NCBI RefSeq assembly: GCF_009696145.1
Contig: NZ_VUMO01000004.1
Location: 107,896 to 171,895, forward strand
DNA: 64,000 bases
Source: Pseudoramibacter porci
Lineage (GTDB): Bacteria > Bacillota > Clostridia > Eubacteriales > Eubacteriaceae
Reading direction: 5' to 3'
Each line of letters starts with the position of its first letter. Within the stretch, counting starts at the first letter, position 1. The notes beneath the pieces were generated by a model. It was not told where the DNA came from. It saw nothing but the letters and a program-made list of their open reading frames with translations, and ran no database searches. This document shows, in pieces, positions 34,829 through 43,815 of this stretch. The translations under genes were made by a program, and so were the position numbers.

Positions 34829-37369
34829 ATGGAAGAAGATAAGAAAAATAATCCAACAGATCAATCAAAAGAAAATCAAAAGCATTTTTCGTTTAAAGGT
34901 TTTAAAGGATTAAAGCCTTCTGATGCAGATTTGCCGCAGACACCAGAAGAAAAAGAGATTGAAGAAGTATTGGATTCGAATAATATCGAACAGGCGGATG
35001 TTGGCGCGACCATTGAAACATTGGCGCCGACCACAACGGATGGTGAAAATCAAGAACCCTCTTGTGATGAAGCATCCGATACTGATTCTATTCAAGCGGT
35101 CGATATGCACAAAGCCAATCAATTGGATTCGAGTCAGCTTGATCAGGATGTCGAAGAAATTATGACAAAAATGGAGGAGGAGGCGGAACCTGAAACGAAA
35201 CATCCAGAACAGGCGCCCCAACAGTCCGCTGTAGCACCGCAATCTGTTTCTCAAGACACGTCTTCGCAGCAAAACGTTGAATCTCACTCGAAGCGCCAAG
35301 GGCTTCCACGAAGAGATCAAAACGCGAATAAAAGAGCTGAAGCAGCCGATCAGATTGAAGTTGGTGCGTATGATTCAAAACTTCATGAAATTGACAGCAT
35401 GAGTATGAAGAGTAAGAAAAAAACAACCAATCGTCGTCAGAATCGAAATGACGCTAAAACGCTGAAAACAGCGAAGAAAAGCAATGGCGGTTTACCGAGC
35501 CGGAAACACAAGCGGAAAAAATTCAAAGTTTGGCAGAAAGTATTGATTGTTTTAGCTGTTCTTTTTGTAGCTGGAACAGCAGGGATTTTTGCCATGTATC
35601 AGCGAAACCGCGTTGATATTTCAAGTTATTCATACAAAGAAAAACAAAAAACACAAATTATTTCCGCGGACAATCAGGTCATTGCTGAATTGTTTACAGA
35701 AAATCGAACTTACGTGTCGCTTAATCAAATTCCGGACAATATGAAAAACGCGTTGATCGCAACAGAAGACCGTCGTTTTTACGACCACGGTGGGGTTGAT
35801 TATTACGGAATCGCGCGCTCCATGGTGTTTAATGTTTTCCATCGCGATACGAGAAGTCAAGGGGCCAGTACATTGACACAGCAATTGGCCAGAACATTGT
35901 TCTTGCCGGATATTTCGACAGAACAAACCATGGGTGATTCGATTAATCGTAAATTTAAGGAAATTTCCATTGCCAGACAATTAGAAAAGAAATATTCTAA
36001 AAATCAGATTTTGGAAATGTATTTGAACGAAACCTATTTTGGCTCATCTGCTTACGGTATCGAAGAAGCGGCGAAAACTTATTTTGGCAAAGATATTTGG
36101 GATTGCGATCTGGCAGAATGTGCAATGCTTGCAGGTTTGCCACAGGCGCCATCTGGATACGCGCCAAATGCGCACTACGATGCGGCTAAAAAACGTCAAA
36201 GTGCTGTGCTTGGCAGAATGGTCGCTGCAGGTTATATCACGAAGGCACAAGCTGATCAAGCCAAAGCCGAACAGGTTAATGTTGCTAAGTGGGATGCGTC
36301 GAAATTGAATAACCAAGTCACAGAAGGTTACGAAAAATTTGTTAATAGAGCGCTTCAGCAATACGCCGAAGCCGTCGCGCCGACTGTCATGAAAAAACAG
36401 GGCATCTCAAAGAAAGAAGCCATTAAATATACGCGGACACAAGTATCCAGCGGTGAATACAAAATTTATACGACAATCAACACGGGGATGCAGAGCGATG
36501 CCATGAAAGTTGCACTCAGCAGATACCCAGAGGGCAGCAGTACGACTACAGCGATTGTTACCCTGGATCAGGACGGTTCAGTTAGAGCTTATTATGGCGG
36601 CAACACACAAATTGATATGTGTAATACCGCTAGACAGCCGGGGTCCAATATTAAGCCGTTGTATTACAGTGCAGCAATTGACAAAGGCATTTTTACGGCA
36701 ACTTCTTCGCTGCACAATTACGGGACCTACGGCAACTGGACGCCAAGAGCTGAAGGCGGCGGCAGCACGGTAGATTTAACGACTGCCTTGGTTAAGTCCC
36801 TTAACCCGCCAGCAGCCTATGTTTTCTATACCGTCGGCGTGAATAATTCTGTTGATTGGATGAAGACAATGGGGATTTCGACTTTTGAACCGAGCGATTA
36901 TAATATCAATACTTGTGTTGGTGGGATGCTATACGGGATTAAGCCGATTGAAATGGCAGCAGCCTTTAATATTTTTAATAATAACGGCATTTACAACCAA
37001 CCGAAGTTTGTCACTAAGGTCGAAAACAGTAACGGCAGTACGGTCTTTACCACTTCAAATTTAAATTTAGATACCCATCAGGTTATGAAATCGTCAACGG
37101 CCTCGACGATGAAGTCTATCTTACGCAAGGTCGTGACGAGTGGGACCGGGACCAATGCAAATGTATATGGAACCGCCGGCAAAACCGGGACTACAGATTC
37201 TGGAAAAGATTTGTGGTTCACGGGTATGACTGGAGATTTGACCACATCGATTTGGACCGGTAACCTAAACAATAAAGCGCTTGGCGGATACGGCGTCATT
37301 TCTGCTGCAACTTACGGAAGCTACATGCGTGCTTTGGGTTCGGATAAATTAATTACTGGTGTTCAGTAA
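34829..37369 (+). CDS. Class A penicillin-binding protein (PBP1A-like)
   Basis: Bifunctional peptidoglycan glycosyltransferase and transpeptidase, anchored in the membrane with both catalytic domains outside. Order: a 230-residue cytoplasmic extension, acidic and Gln-rich then strongly basic (residues 190-235); one membrane helix (about 236-256); GT51 domain with TEDRRFYDHGG (Glu313) and GASTLTQQLART; transpeptidase domain with SxxK in PGSNIKP (Ser606), SLN and KTGT. 846 aa is longer than usual mostly because of the cytoplasmic extension. A GGATAGG site precedes the ATG, and a strong terminator follows. Confidence 0.93.
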   Translation: MEEDKKNNPTDQSKENQKHFSFKGFKGLKPSDADLPQTPEEKEIEEVLDSNNIEQADVGATIETLAPTTTDGENQEPSCDEASDTDSIQAVDMHKANQLDSSQLDQDVEEIMTKMEEEAEPETKHPEQAPQQSAVAPQSVSQDTSSQQNVESHSKRQGLPRRDQNANKRAEAADQIEVGAYDSKLHEIDSMSMKSKKKTTNRRQNRNDAKTLKTAKKSNGGLPSRKHKRKKFKVWQKVLIVLAVLFVAGTAGIFAMYQRNRVDISSYSYKEKQKTQIISADNQVIAELFTENRTYVSLNQIPDNMKNALIATEDRRFYDHGGVDYYGIARSMVFNVFHRDTRSQGASTLTQQLARTLFLPDISTEQTMGDSINRKFKEISIARQLEKKYSKNQILEMYLNETYFGSSAYGIEEAAKTYFGKDIWDCDLAECAMLAGLPQAPSGYAPNAHYDAAKKRQSAVLGRMVAAGYITKAQADQAKAEQVNVAKWDASKLNNQVTEGYEKFVNRALQQYAEAVAPTVMKKQGISKKEAIKYTRTQVSSGEYKIYTTINTGMQSDAMKVALSRYPEGSSTTTAIVTLDQDGSVRAYYGGNTQIDMCNTARQPGSNIKPLYYSAAIDKGIFTATSSLHNYGTYGNWTPRAEGGGSTVDLTTALVKSLNPPAAYVFYTVGVNNSVDWMKTMGISTFEPSDYNINTCVGGMLYGIKPIEMAAAFNIFNNNGIYNQPKFVTKVENSNGSTVFTTSNLNLDTHQVMKSSTASTMKSILRKVVTSGTGTNANVYGTAGKTGTTDSGKDLWFTGMTGDLTTSIWTGNLNNKALGGYGVISAATYGSYMRALGSDKLITGVQ

Positions 37370-37390
37370 GGATGTACAAAATAAAGCATG

Positions 37391-37420
37391 ACCCTGCCAT
37401 TGTTACGGCAGGGTTTTTTT
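37391..37420 (+). terminator. Intrinsic terminator after class A PBP
   Basis: ACCCTGCC at 37391-37398 pairs with GGCAGGGT at 37407-37414, followed by seven Ts. The nth start is only 9 bases further on. Confidence 0.93.
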
Positions 37421-37429
37421 GAGGGAAAA

Positions 37430-38074
37430 ATGAATCAAAGCGAAATTAATGAAACATTGAGAATTCTTCAAGATGTTTATGGAACACAGAAATGCGGACT
37501 GGATTTCAATTCACCGTATGAATTATTAATTGCCACGATGCTCTCTGCACAGTGCACAGATGTTCGCGTAAATAAAGTGACGGCTGAATTGTTTAAAGAT
37601 TACAATACGCCTGAAAAAATGCTGTCGTTAACTGAAGGAGAACTTCGGGAAAAAATTAAATCCTGTGGCTTGTCGAATACCAAGGCAAAAAATATATTAA
37701 AGACGAGCCATCTTTTGCTTTCTGAATTTGGCGGAGAAGTGCCCAAAACAATGAAGGAATTGACCTCTTTGCCGGGGGTTGGCCGAAAAACAGCCAATGT
37801 CGTGATGAGCAACGCCTTTGGTATTCCGGCGATTGCCGTTGACACGCATGTTTTTAGAGTGTCAAATCGGCTGGGATTGGCAAAAGGGAAGAACGTGTTA
37901 GAGGTTGAAAAGGGATTGAGACAGAATCTTCCAGAATCCAGCTGGTCATCCACCCACCATCAGTTGATCTGGCACGGTCGGAAAATCTGTTCTGCACGAA
38001 ATCCTAAATGCGATGTATGTCCGCTCGCACATCTTTGTGAGACGCGGCAGCTTGAACGGTCAAACTTGAAATAA
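37430..38074 (+). CDS. nth: Endonuclease III
   Basis: Base-excision-repair glycosylase/AP lyase for oxidised pyrimidines. The helix-hairpin-helix LPGVGRKTANVV carries catalytic Lys120, and Asp138 lies in AVDTHVFRV. The C-terminal [4Fe-4S] cluster has the standard C-x6-C-x2-C-x5-C spacing (CSARNPKCDVCPLAHLC). 214 aa is normal. The ATG at 37430 is chosen for GAGGGA upstream; an earlier in-frame start would lie inside the terminator hairpin. The position directly behind that terminator means nth needs read-through or a promoter I cannot see. Confidence 0.94.
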   Translation: MNQSEINETLRILQDVYGTQKCGLDFNSPYELLIATMLSAQCTDVRVNKVTAELFKDYNTPEKMLSLTEGELREKIKSCGLSNTKAKNILKTSHLLLSEFGGEVPKTMKELTSLPGVGRKTANVVMSNAFGIPAIAVDTHVFRVSNRLGLAKGKNVLEVEKGLRQNLPESSWSSTHHQLIWHGRKICSARNPKCDVCPLAHLCETRQLERSNLK

Positions 38075-38094
38075 CGCATCATTTACGATAAAAT
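38066..38094 (+). promoter_or_regulatory. Promoter for valS
   Basis: TTGAAA at 38066-38071 (overlapping the nth stop), 17-bp spacer, TAAAAT at 38089-38094. The 45-base leader has no T-box features. Confidence 0.7.
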
Positions 38095-38145
38095 GAACGC
38101 ATTACGTTAAACTATCATATTACTGAAAGGTCTGAAATATAGCTG

Positions 38146-40788
38146 ATGAAAAAGGAAATGTCGAAGGTTTACGAACCGGACGAAGTCGAAAATCGTATCT
38201 ATTCCTGGTGGAGAGAAAAGGGATATTTTAAGCCGGAGGTTCATCCCAACGGCAAGCCCTATACGATTATTATGCCGCCGCCAAATATTACAGGGCAGCT
38301 GCACATGGGCCATGCATTTGACGATACGCTTCAGGACGCACTGATCCGATACAAAAGAATGCAAGGGTACGCGGCTCTTTGGGTGCCGGGTATGGATCAC
38401 GCCAGTATTGCGACAGAAGTGAAAGTCTTAAATAATATTAAGGAAAAAGAAAACCGCTCGAAAAGTGACTTGACGCGAGACGAGTTTTTAAAATACGCTT
38501 GGGACTGGGCGAATTTTTACCGTAACCGTATCCGCACGCAGGTGACAAAGCTCGGCGCATCCTGCGATTGGGATCGGGAACGCTTTACGATGGATGAGGG
38601 CTGTTCAAAATCCGTGAAAGCGACTTTTGTTCGCCTTTATAATAAGGGACTCATTTACAAGGGCACACGTATGATCAATTGGTGCCCGGATTGTCAGACG
38701 GCATTATCCGACGCAGAAGTTGAGTATGAAGAAAAACACGGACATTTGTGGCATATTCGTTATCCCTTTGCCGATGGAAAGGGTGAGGTGATTATCGCAA
38801 CAACCCGTCCAGAAACCCTTCTCGGTGACTCCGGTGTGGCTGTGAATCCAAACGATGAACGCTACAAGGACTTAGTGGGCCGTAAGGTTATTCTGCCCAT
38901 TGTCAATAAAGAAATCCCTGTTGTCGCCGATGATTATGTCGATATGGCCTTTGGAACAGGCGTTGTTAAAATGACACCTGCGCACGATCCGAACGACTAC
39001 GAAGTGGGTAAGCGGCACAATCTTGAAGAGATCAAGATTATGAATGATGACGGGACGATGAATGAGCGCTGCGGAAAATACACAGGAATGGACCGCTACG
39101 CATGCCGTAAAGCCATTCTGAAGGACTTAGAAGAACAGGGCTATCTCGTCAAGACAGAAGAACATGTACATAACGTCGGTCACTGTTACAGATGTCACAC
39201 GACAGTTGAAACCATGACCAGTGAACAATGGTTTGTCCGTATGAAGGATTTGGCCAAACCGGCGATCGATGCTGTGCGCGAAGGTAAAACACAATTTATT
39301 CCAAAGCGTTTCTCCAAAATATATTTTAACTGGATGGAAAATATCAGAGATTGGTGTATTTCCAGACAATTGTGGTGGGGACATCAAATTCCAGCCTGGA
39401 CTTGCAGTGATTGTGGTGAATTGATTGTCAGCGAAGAAACGCCGGAAGTATGTCCAAAATGTGGCGGCCACCACTTAAAGCAGGAAGAAGATGTTTTGGA
39501 TACTTGGTTCTCCTCCGCGCTTTGGCCATTTTCGACGCTGGGGTGGCCAGACGATACAGTTGATCTTGAAAAATATTATCCCAACAACGTTCTTGTAACA
39601 GGGTACGATATTATTTTCTTCTGGGTTGCCAGAATGATTTTTATGGGCATTGATACCATGGGCGAACCGCCATTTTCCGATGTGTATATACACGGTCTGA
39701 TCCGCGATGCACAAGGACGCAAAATGAGCAAGTCTCTGGGCAACGGCATAGACCCTCTGGAAGTCATCCGCGATTATTCTGCTGATGCGATGCGTTTTGC
39801 CATTCTCACTGGCAATTCTGCAGGGAATGATATCAGATGGACGCAAGATAAAATTGAATCCAGCCGAAATTTCTTGAATAAGATTTGGAATGCTGCCCGT
39901 TTTGTTTTGATGTACATGGACAGCGATATTGGACTTGACTTGTCCAAAGTCTCCCTTGAATCATCTGATCAATGGATTTTAAGCCGTATGAATCAGATCA
40001 TTCGCGAAGTCACTGCGAATATTGATAAGTACGAATTAGGAATTGCAGCGCAAAAAGTCTACGATTTCGCGTGGAATGAATTCTGCGACTGGTACATCGA
40101 ATTTGTAAAGCCGCGTTTGAATGGCGATGATCAGGGGAGTCGGCGCGCTGCGTTAACAGTTTTGAATGTTGTCCTGCAGAATATATTAAAACTGCTCCAT
40201 CCGTTTATTCCGTTTATTACAGAGGAAATCTATCATTACCTGCCAGGAGCGGATGAAGCGTTGATTATCGCAAGCTGGCCAGAAGCAGACCAGGCCTATG
40301 ATTTTCCTGAAGAAGAAGCGCAGATTCACTACCTTATGGGGATTATCCGGGCCCTTCGAAAAATTCGCAAAGAGTCGAATATTCCCAACAAGAAAAAGGC
40401 CGCTTTGTTTGTAACAACAGAAAATCAGAAAGATGTTAATGTTTTATCCAATGCCCTGGACACTTTGAATAAAATGGCTGGCGTCGAATCGATCAAGAAA
40501 ATTGAGAAAGATGAAATTCGAGAAGATTTCGTTGCAGCAGTCGTGGAAGATTCGACGATTTATCTGGCACTTAACGATTTGGTTGACAAAACAAAGGAAC
40601 TTGAACGTCTGAATCGAGAAAAAGAAAAGATTGAAAAGGATTTGAAGAAGACGAGCGGCAAATTAAATAACGAAAAATTCTTAGCTAACGCACCGGAAGC
40701 GGTTGTTGAAAAGGAACGGCAGAAGGACCAGGAAAACCAAGAAAAGTTGGCGCAGGTTGTAGCGCGGATTAATGCTTTAAATGCTTGA
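38146..40788 (+). CDS. valS: Valyl-tRNA synthetase
   Basis: Class I aminoacyl-tRNA synthetase that charges tRNA-Val and edits misactivated threonine. The HIGH-type signature is in PPPNITGQLHMGHAF (residues 45-59), the KMSKS loop is KMSKSLGNG (about residue 526), the CP1 editing domain lies between, and a C-terminal coiled coil (from about residue 815, ELERLNREKEKIEKDL) is typical of ValRS. A zinc-binding set CPDC and CPKCGG is also visible. 880 aa is normal. The ATG at 38146 has only a distant AAAGG. Its stop codon lies inside the -35 of the next promoter. Confidence 0.96.
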   Translation: MKKEMSKVYEPDEVENRIYSWWREKGYFKPEVHPNGKPYTIIMPPPNITGQLHMGHAFDDTLQDALIRYKRMQGYAALWVPGMDHASIATEVKVLNNIKEKENRSKSDLTRDEFLKYAWDWANFYRNRIRTQVTKLGASCDWDRERFTMDEGCSKSVKATFVRLYNKGLIYKGTRMINWCPDCQTALSDAEVEYEEKHGHLWHIRYPFADGKGEVIIATTRPETLLGDSGVAVNPNDERYKDLVGRKVILPIVNKEIPVVADDYVDMAFGTGVVKMTPAHDPNDYEVGKRHNLEEIKIMNDDGTMNERCGKYTGMDRYACRKAILKDLEEQGYLVKTEEHVHNVGHCYRCHTTVETMTSEQWFVRMKDLAKPAIDAVREGKTQFIPKRFSKIYFNWMENIRDWCISRQLWWGHQIPAWTCSDCGELIVSEETPEVCPKCGGHHLKQEEDVLDTWFSSALWPFSTLGWPDDTVDLEKYYPNNVLVTGYDIIFFWVARMIFMGIDTMGEPPFSDVYIHGLIRDAQGRKMSKSLGNGIDPLEVIRDYSADAMRFAILTGNSAGNDIRWTQDKIESSRNFLNKIWNAARFVLMYMDSDIGLDLSKVSLESSDQWILSRMNQIIREVTANIDKYELGIAAQKVYDFAWNEFCDWYIEFVKPRLNGDDQGSRRAALTVLNVVLQNILKLLHPFIPFITEEIYHYLPGADEALIIASWPEADQAYDFPEEEAQIHYLMGIIRALRKIRKESNIPNKKKAALFVTTENQKDVNVLSNALDTLNKMAGVESIKKIEKDEIREDFVAAVVEDSTIYLALNDLVDKTKELERLNREKEKIEKDLKKTSGKLNNEKFLANAPEAVVEKERQKDQENQEKLAQVVARINALNA

Positions 40789-40813
40789 CAGCCTTCAATG
40801 GTTTTGGTAGACT
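40785..40813 (+). promoter_or_regulatory. Promoter for manganese-riboswitch / P-type ATPase unit
   Basis: Perfect TTGACA at 40785-40790 (overlapping the valS stop), 17-bp spacer, TAGACT at 40808-40813. Confidence 0.7.
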
Positions 40814-40828
40814 TTCATCATTGAAAGT

Positions 40829-40919
40829 TTAAAGGGGAGTAACTCACCTTCGTTCAGTCGTCATTTCGAGCTAACGCTCCGGTTGAACGCAAAATTATTT
40901 TTGCGAGTAAGACCTTTAT
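40829..40919 (+). ncRNA. yybP-ykoY manganese riboswitch aptamer
   Basis: The 5' strand has the conserved AAAGGGGAGTA (40831-40841) and the 3' strand TAAGACCTTTA (40908-40918). P1 is formed by TAAAGG (40830-40835) with CCTTTA (40913-40918). Further helices are visible: CGTTCA/TGAACG (40851-40856 with 40884-40889) and CGCAAAA/TTTTGCG (40888-40894 with 40899-40905), the two overlapping by 2 bases. yybP-ykoY RNAs sense Mn2+ and often precede P-type ATPases or other Mn exporters, as here. Identification is by motif and context; no covariance search was run. Confidence 0.88.
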
Positions 40920-40953
40920 TCGGAATTATCCGGATAGGGGTCTTTTATTTTTA
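40909..40953 (+). terminator. Riboswitch expression-platform terminator
   Basis: A 16-bp hairpin (40909-40924 with 40929-40944, a few G.U pairs, 4-nt loop) is followed by TTATTTTTA. Its 5' strand includes the P1 3' strand of the aptamer, so Mn2+ binding should prevent the hairpin and switch expression on. Confidence 0.85.
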
Positions 40954-40983
40954 TCCGGATTGGTTTTAACGAAAGGAGAAATC

Positions 40984-43629
40984 ATGGGAAAACAAAAAAC
41001 GATACGGTATGATTTGATGGATGACCGCAGTTTTGATCAAGCACTTAAAATCGATCGCAAAAAGGGCCTTAATGAGCGGGAAGTTCAAGCGCGTCGTCTG
41101 GAATTTGGAAAAAATGAACTGACAGAAGGGAAAAAGGTTAGTTTATTTAGAAAATTTGTCGATCAATTTAAAGATTTCCTTATTCTCGTGTTGATTGCCG
41201 CTGCTGTCATATCAGGTGCCTTGGGTGAAGTATCTGATGCAGTATTAATCCTTTTAATTGTTGTTTTAAATGCTGTCATTGGGGTCGTTCAGGAAAATAA
41301 AGCGGAATCCGCGATGGCATCTCTCAAGAAAATGACAGTCCATGAAGCCAAGGTCATTCGCAGCGGCGTTCATCAAATTATTCGATCGGAAGAACTTGTT
41401 CCCGGCGACATTGTTTTGCTGGAAGCGGGGGATGCCGTACCGGCTGACGGACGTTTGATCGAAATAGCAGGTCTTAAAGTACAGGAATCGGCACTGACAG
41501 GCGAATCAGTCCCAGTTGAAAAAACGTTAAAGGGCGATTTTAACGAAGCAACGCCTTTAGCAGACCGAACGAATATGGTTTATATGCATTCCTCGGTTAC
41601 CTATGGACGTGGTACATTTGTCGTGACAGCGACTGGGATGGATACAGAAATCGGCAAAATTGCCGGCATGATCCAAAATACTGAATCCCAGGCGACACCG
41701 CTGACACAAAACATCAATCAGCTGGGAAAAACGTTGGGCCTTGCAGCTCTAATCTGTTGTGGCGTCGTCTTTGCGGTGGGACTCCTTCGTGGCGGCAATC
41801 CATTGGAAATGTTTTTAACCGCGGTTTCGTTGGCAGTCGCAGCGATTCCAGAAGGATTGCCTGCCATTGTGACAGTTGTACTGGCTTTAGGAACCATGCG
41901 CCTTGCGAAAAAGAATGCGATTATTAGAAAGCTGCCCGCTGTTGAAACCTTAGGGTGTGCTTCGGTAATCTGCACAGATAAAACGGGCACATTAACCCAA
42001 AACCGAATGACTATAAAAAAAGTCTACGCAAATGAAGGTATTATTGACGCGGAGGCGATAAAAGAAGACGGATTTACACCGTCGGAAAAATTTGTGGTTC
42101 GCATTGGAGAATTGTGCAACGATGCACAGATTATTAAAGATCCTGGAAAGTCAGTTGAAGTCGGCGATCCAACTGAAGTGGCAATGGTTGATTATGCGGA
42201 TCGTTTGGGATTTGAAAAAAATATTAACATTAAGGAAGCACCGCGGGTTGGCGAATTGCCATTTGATTCAGATCGGAAATTGATGACGACGGTGCATCAT
42301 TATCACGACACATATTTGAGTTTTACAAAGGGGGCGCCGGACTGTCTGCTATCGAAATGTACCCATTATCTAAAAGGGTATGAAATTCTTGAACTTACGC
42401 CGGAACGGCGACAGGAAATCCTCTCAGCTAATGATACGCTGGCTAATGATTCTTACCGCGTCTTGGGGTATGCGTTCCAGCAATATCAAAAGAAGCCGCC
42501 TATTGAAGAAAAGAAATTAGAAAATGGATTAATTTTTGCGGGACTGACCGGTATGATCGATCCGCCGCGGGAAGAGGTTCGGGATTCTGTCAGAGATTGC
42601 CACCAGGCAGGCATTAAAACTGTGATGATTACCGGTGATCACAAACAGACAGCGGTTGCCATAGCTAAAGATTTAGAAATTTTCAAAGATGGCGATCTGG
42701 CGCTGTCAGGAGCAGAATTGGACCAGTTAACGGATCAGGAACTGGATGATGTGATTGCGCGTGTCAGTGTTTACGCGAGAGTATCGCCGGAAGATAAGGT
42801 GAGGATTGTTCAGGCTTGGCAGCGTCGCGGTGATGTTGTCGCCATGACTGGAGACGGCGTGAATGACGCGCCCGCACTGAAACGGGCTGACATTGGCTGT
42901 GCGATGGGCATTACAGGAACGGATGTTTCGAAGGAAGCAGCAGATATGATCCTGACAGATGATAACTTTTCAACGATCGTCTCGGCTGTTAAAGAAGGAC
43001 GTGGTATTTACGATAACATCAAAAAGGCCGTTCATTTTTTGCTTTCCTGTAATATCGCAGAGATTTTAGTGATTTTTATCGCGACGCTAATCGGCCTTCC
43101 TCAGCCGCTAGTCCCGGTGCATATTTTATGGATTAACCTCGTGACAGACAGTCTGCCAGCTTTGGCACTTGGCATGGAAAAACAGAGCGATGATGTCATG
43201 AAAGAAAAACCGAGAAAGAAGGATGACAGCATTTTCGCCCATGGACTTGGCGGACGTATTGTGTTTCAGGGGATCGTGCTGTTTCTCATCTCTTTAATTG
43301 TTTTTGTTTCGGCAGAAAAAGCGTACGGTCTTGCGGTGGGGCGCACCATGACTTTTTGTGTGTTGGGATTATCCCAATTGGCTCATTTGCTGAATGTGCG
43401 CAGTGAGCAGCAATCAGCATTTAAACATCTTTTCACTAATCGCTATCTCTGGGGGGCGATGGCCATCTCGGTCTGTGTTCAGCTGATTGTTGTTTTGATT
43501 CCGGCACTTCATCCTTTCTTCACTGTAACGGCACTCAATGCTGTGCAGTGGGTCACCGTTGTGCTTGCTTCTGTTGCACCACTTGCAGTGGTTGAAATCA
43601 CGAAAGCTGTACAGAAAGCCAGAGCATGA
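40984..43629 (+). CDS. P2A-type cation-transporting ATPase (Ca2+/Mn2+ exporter)
   Basis: SERCA-like P-type ATPase exporting divalent cations at the cost of ATP. The phosphorylation motif is CTDKTGTLTQN (Asp332), with TGES in LTGESVPVEK, MTGDGVNDAPALK and ten predicted membrane helices. M4 AAIPEGLPA and M6 NLVTDSLPALALG keep the Ca2+/Mn2+ ligand residues of the SERCA type. 881 aa. Start ATG at 40984 with AAGGAG 5 bases upstream. The Mn2+ riboswitch upstream argues that Mn2+ export is the physiological job, as for YoaB of Lactococcus; sequence alone would read as Ca2+. Confidence 0.92.
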   Translation: MGKQKTIRYDLMDDRSFDQALKIDRKKGLNEREVQARRLEFGKNELTEGKKVSLFRKFVDQFKDFLILVLIAAAVISGALGEVSDAVLILLIVVLNAVIGVVQENKAESAMASLKKMTVHEAKVIRSGVHQIIRSEELVPGDIVLLEAGDAVPADGRLIEIAGLKVQESALTGESVPVEKTLKGDFNEATPLADRTNMVYMHSSVTYGRGTFVVTATGMDTEIGKIAGMIQNTESQATPLTQNINQLGKTLGLAALICCGVVFAVGLLRGGNPLEMFLTAVSLAVAAIPEGLPAIVTVVLALGTMRLAKKNAIIRKLPAVETLGCASVICTDKTGTLTQNRMTIKKVYANEGIIDAEAIKEDGFTPSEKFVVRIGELCNDAQIIKDPGKSVEVGDPTEVAMVDYADRLGFEKNINIKEAPRVGELPFDSDRKLMTTVHHYHDTYLSFTKGAPDCLLSKCTHYLKGYEILELTPERRQEILSANDTLANDSYRVLGYAFQQYQKKPPIEEKKLENGLIFAGLTGMIDPPREEVRDSVRDCHQAGIKTVMITGDHKQTAVAIAKDLEIFKDGDLALSGAELDQLTDQELDDVIARVSVYARVSPEDKVRIVQAWQRRGDVVAMTGDGVNDAPALKRADIGCAMGITGTDVSKEAADMILTDDNFSTIVSAVKEGRGIYDNIKKAVHFLLSCNIAEILVIFIATLIGLPQPLVPVHILWINLVTDSLPALALGMEKQSDDVMKEKPRKKDDSIFAHGLGGRIVFQGIVLFLISLIVFVSAEKAYGLAVGRTMTFCVLGLSQLAHLLNVRSEQQSAFKHLFTNRYLWGAMAISVCVQLIVVLIPALHPFFTVTALNAVQWVTVVLASVAPLAVVEITKAVQKARA

Positions 43630-43667
43630 AAATTGAATCGCTCAAGTATTCTCTGAATAATAATGAT

Positions 43668-43699
43668 ACGCAGTGTAACAACAAACACTGCGTTTTTTT
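43668..43699 (+). terminator. Intrinsic terminator after P-type ATPase
   Basis: ACGCAGTGT at 43668-43676 pairs with ACACTGCGT at 43685-43693, followed by seven Ts. Confidence 0.93.
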
Positions 43700-43725
43700 A
43701 TTGAAAAATCAAAATTTCGTAATCG

Positions 43726-43754
43726 TTTAAAAATGCGGTCAAACGTGATATAAT
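43726..43754 (+). promoter_or_regulatory. Promoter for comEC
   Basis: TTTAAA at 43726-43731, 17-bp spacer, TATAAT at 43749-43754 preceded by TGA (extended -10). Confidence 0.75.
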
Positions 43755-43815
43755 AAGCTTCAAAATAATCGAGTTCGCGTTGCTTAAAATGTAATAATGA
43801 ACGCAGGAGTAAAAA

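Noticed and set aside
38095..38145. T-box leader ahead of valS
   Set aside because: The leader is only about 45 bases, with no specifier stem, no TGGNACCGCG element and no terminator/antiterminator pair.
40811..40828. ACTTTCA/TGAAAGT hairpin just before the Mn riboswitch
   Set aside because: Most of its 5' arm lies upstream of the expected transcription start (about 40820), so it would not form in the RNA.
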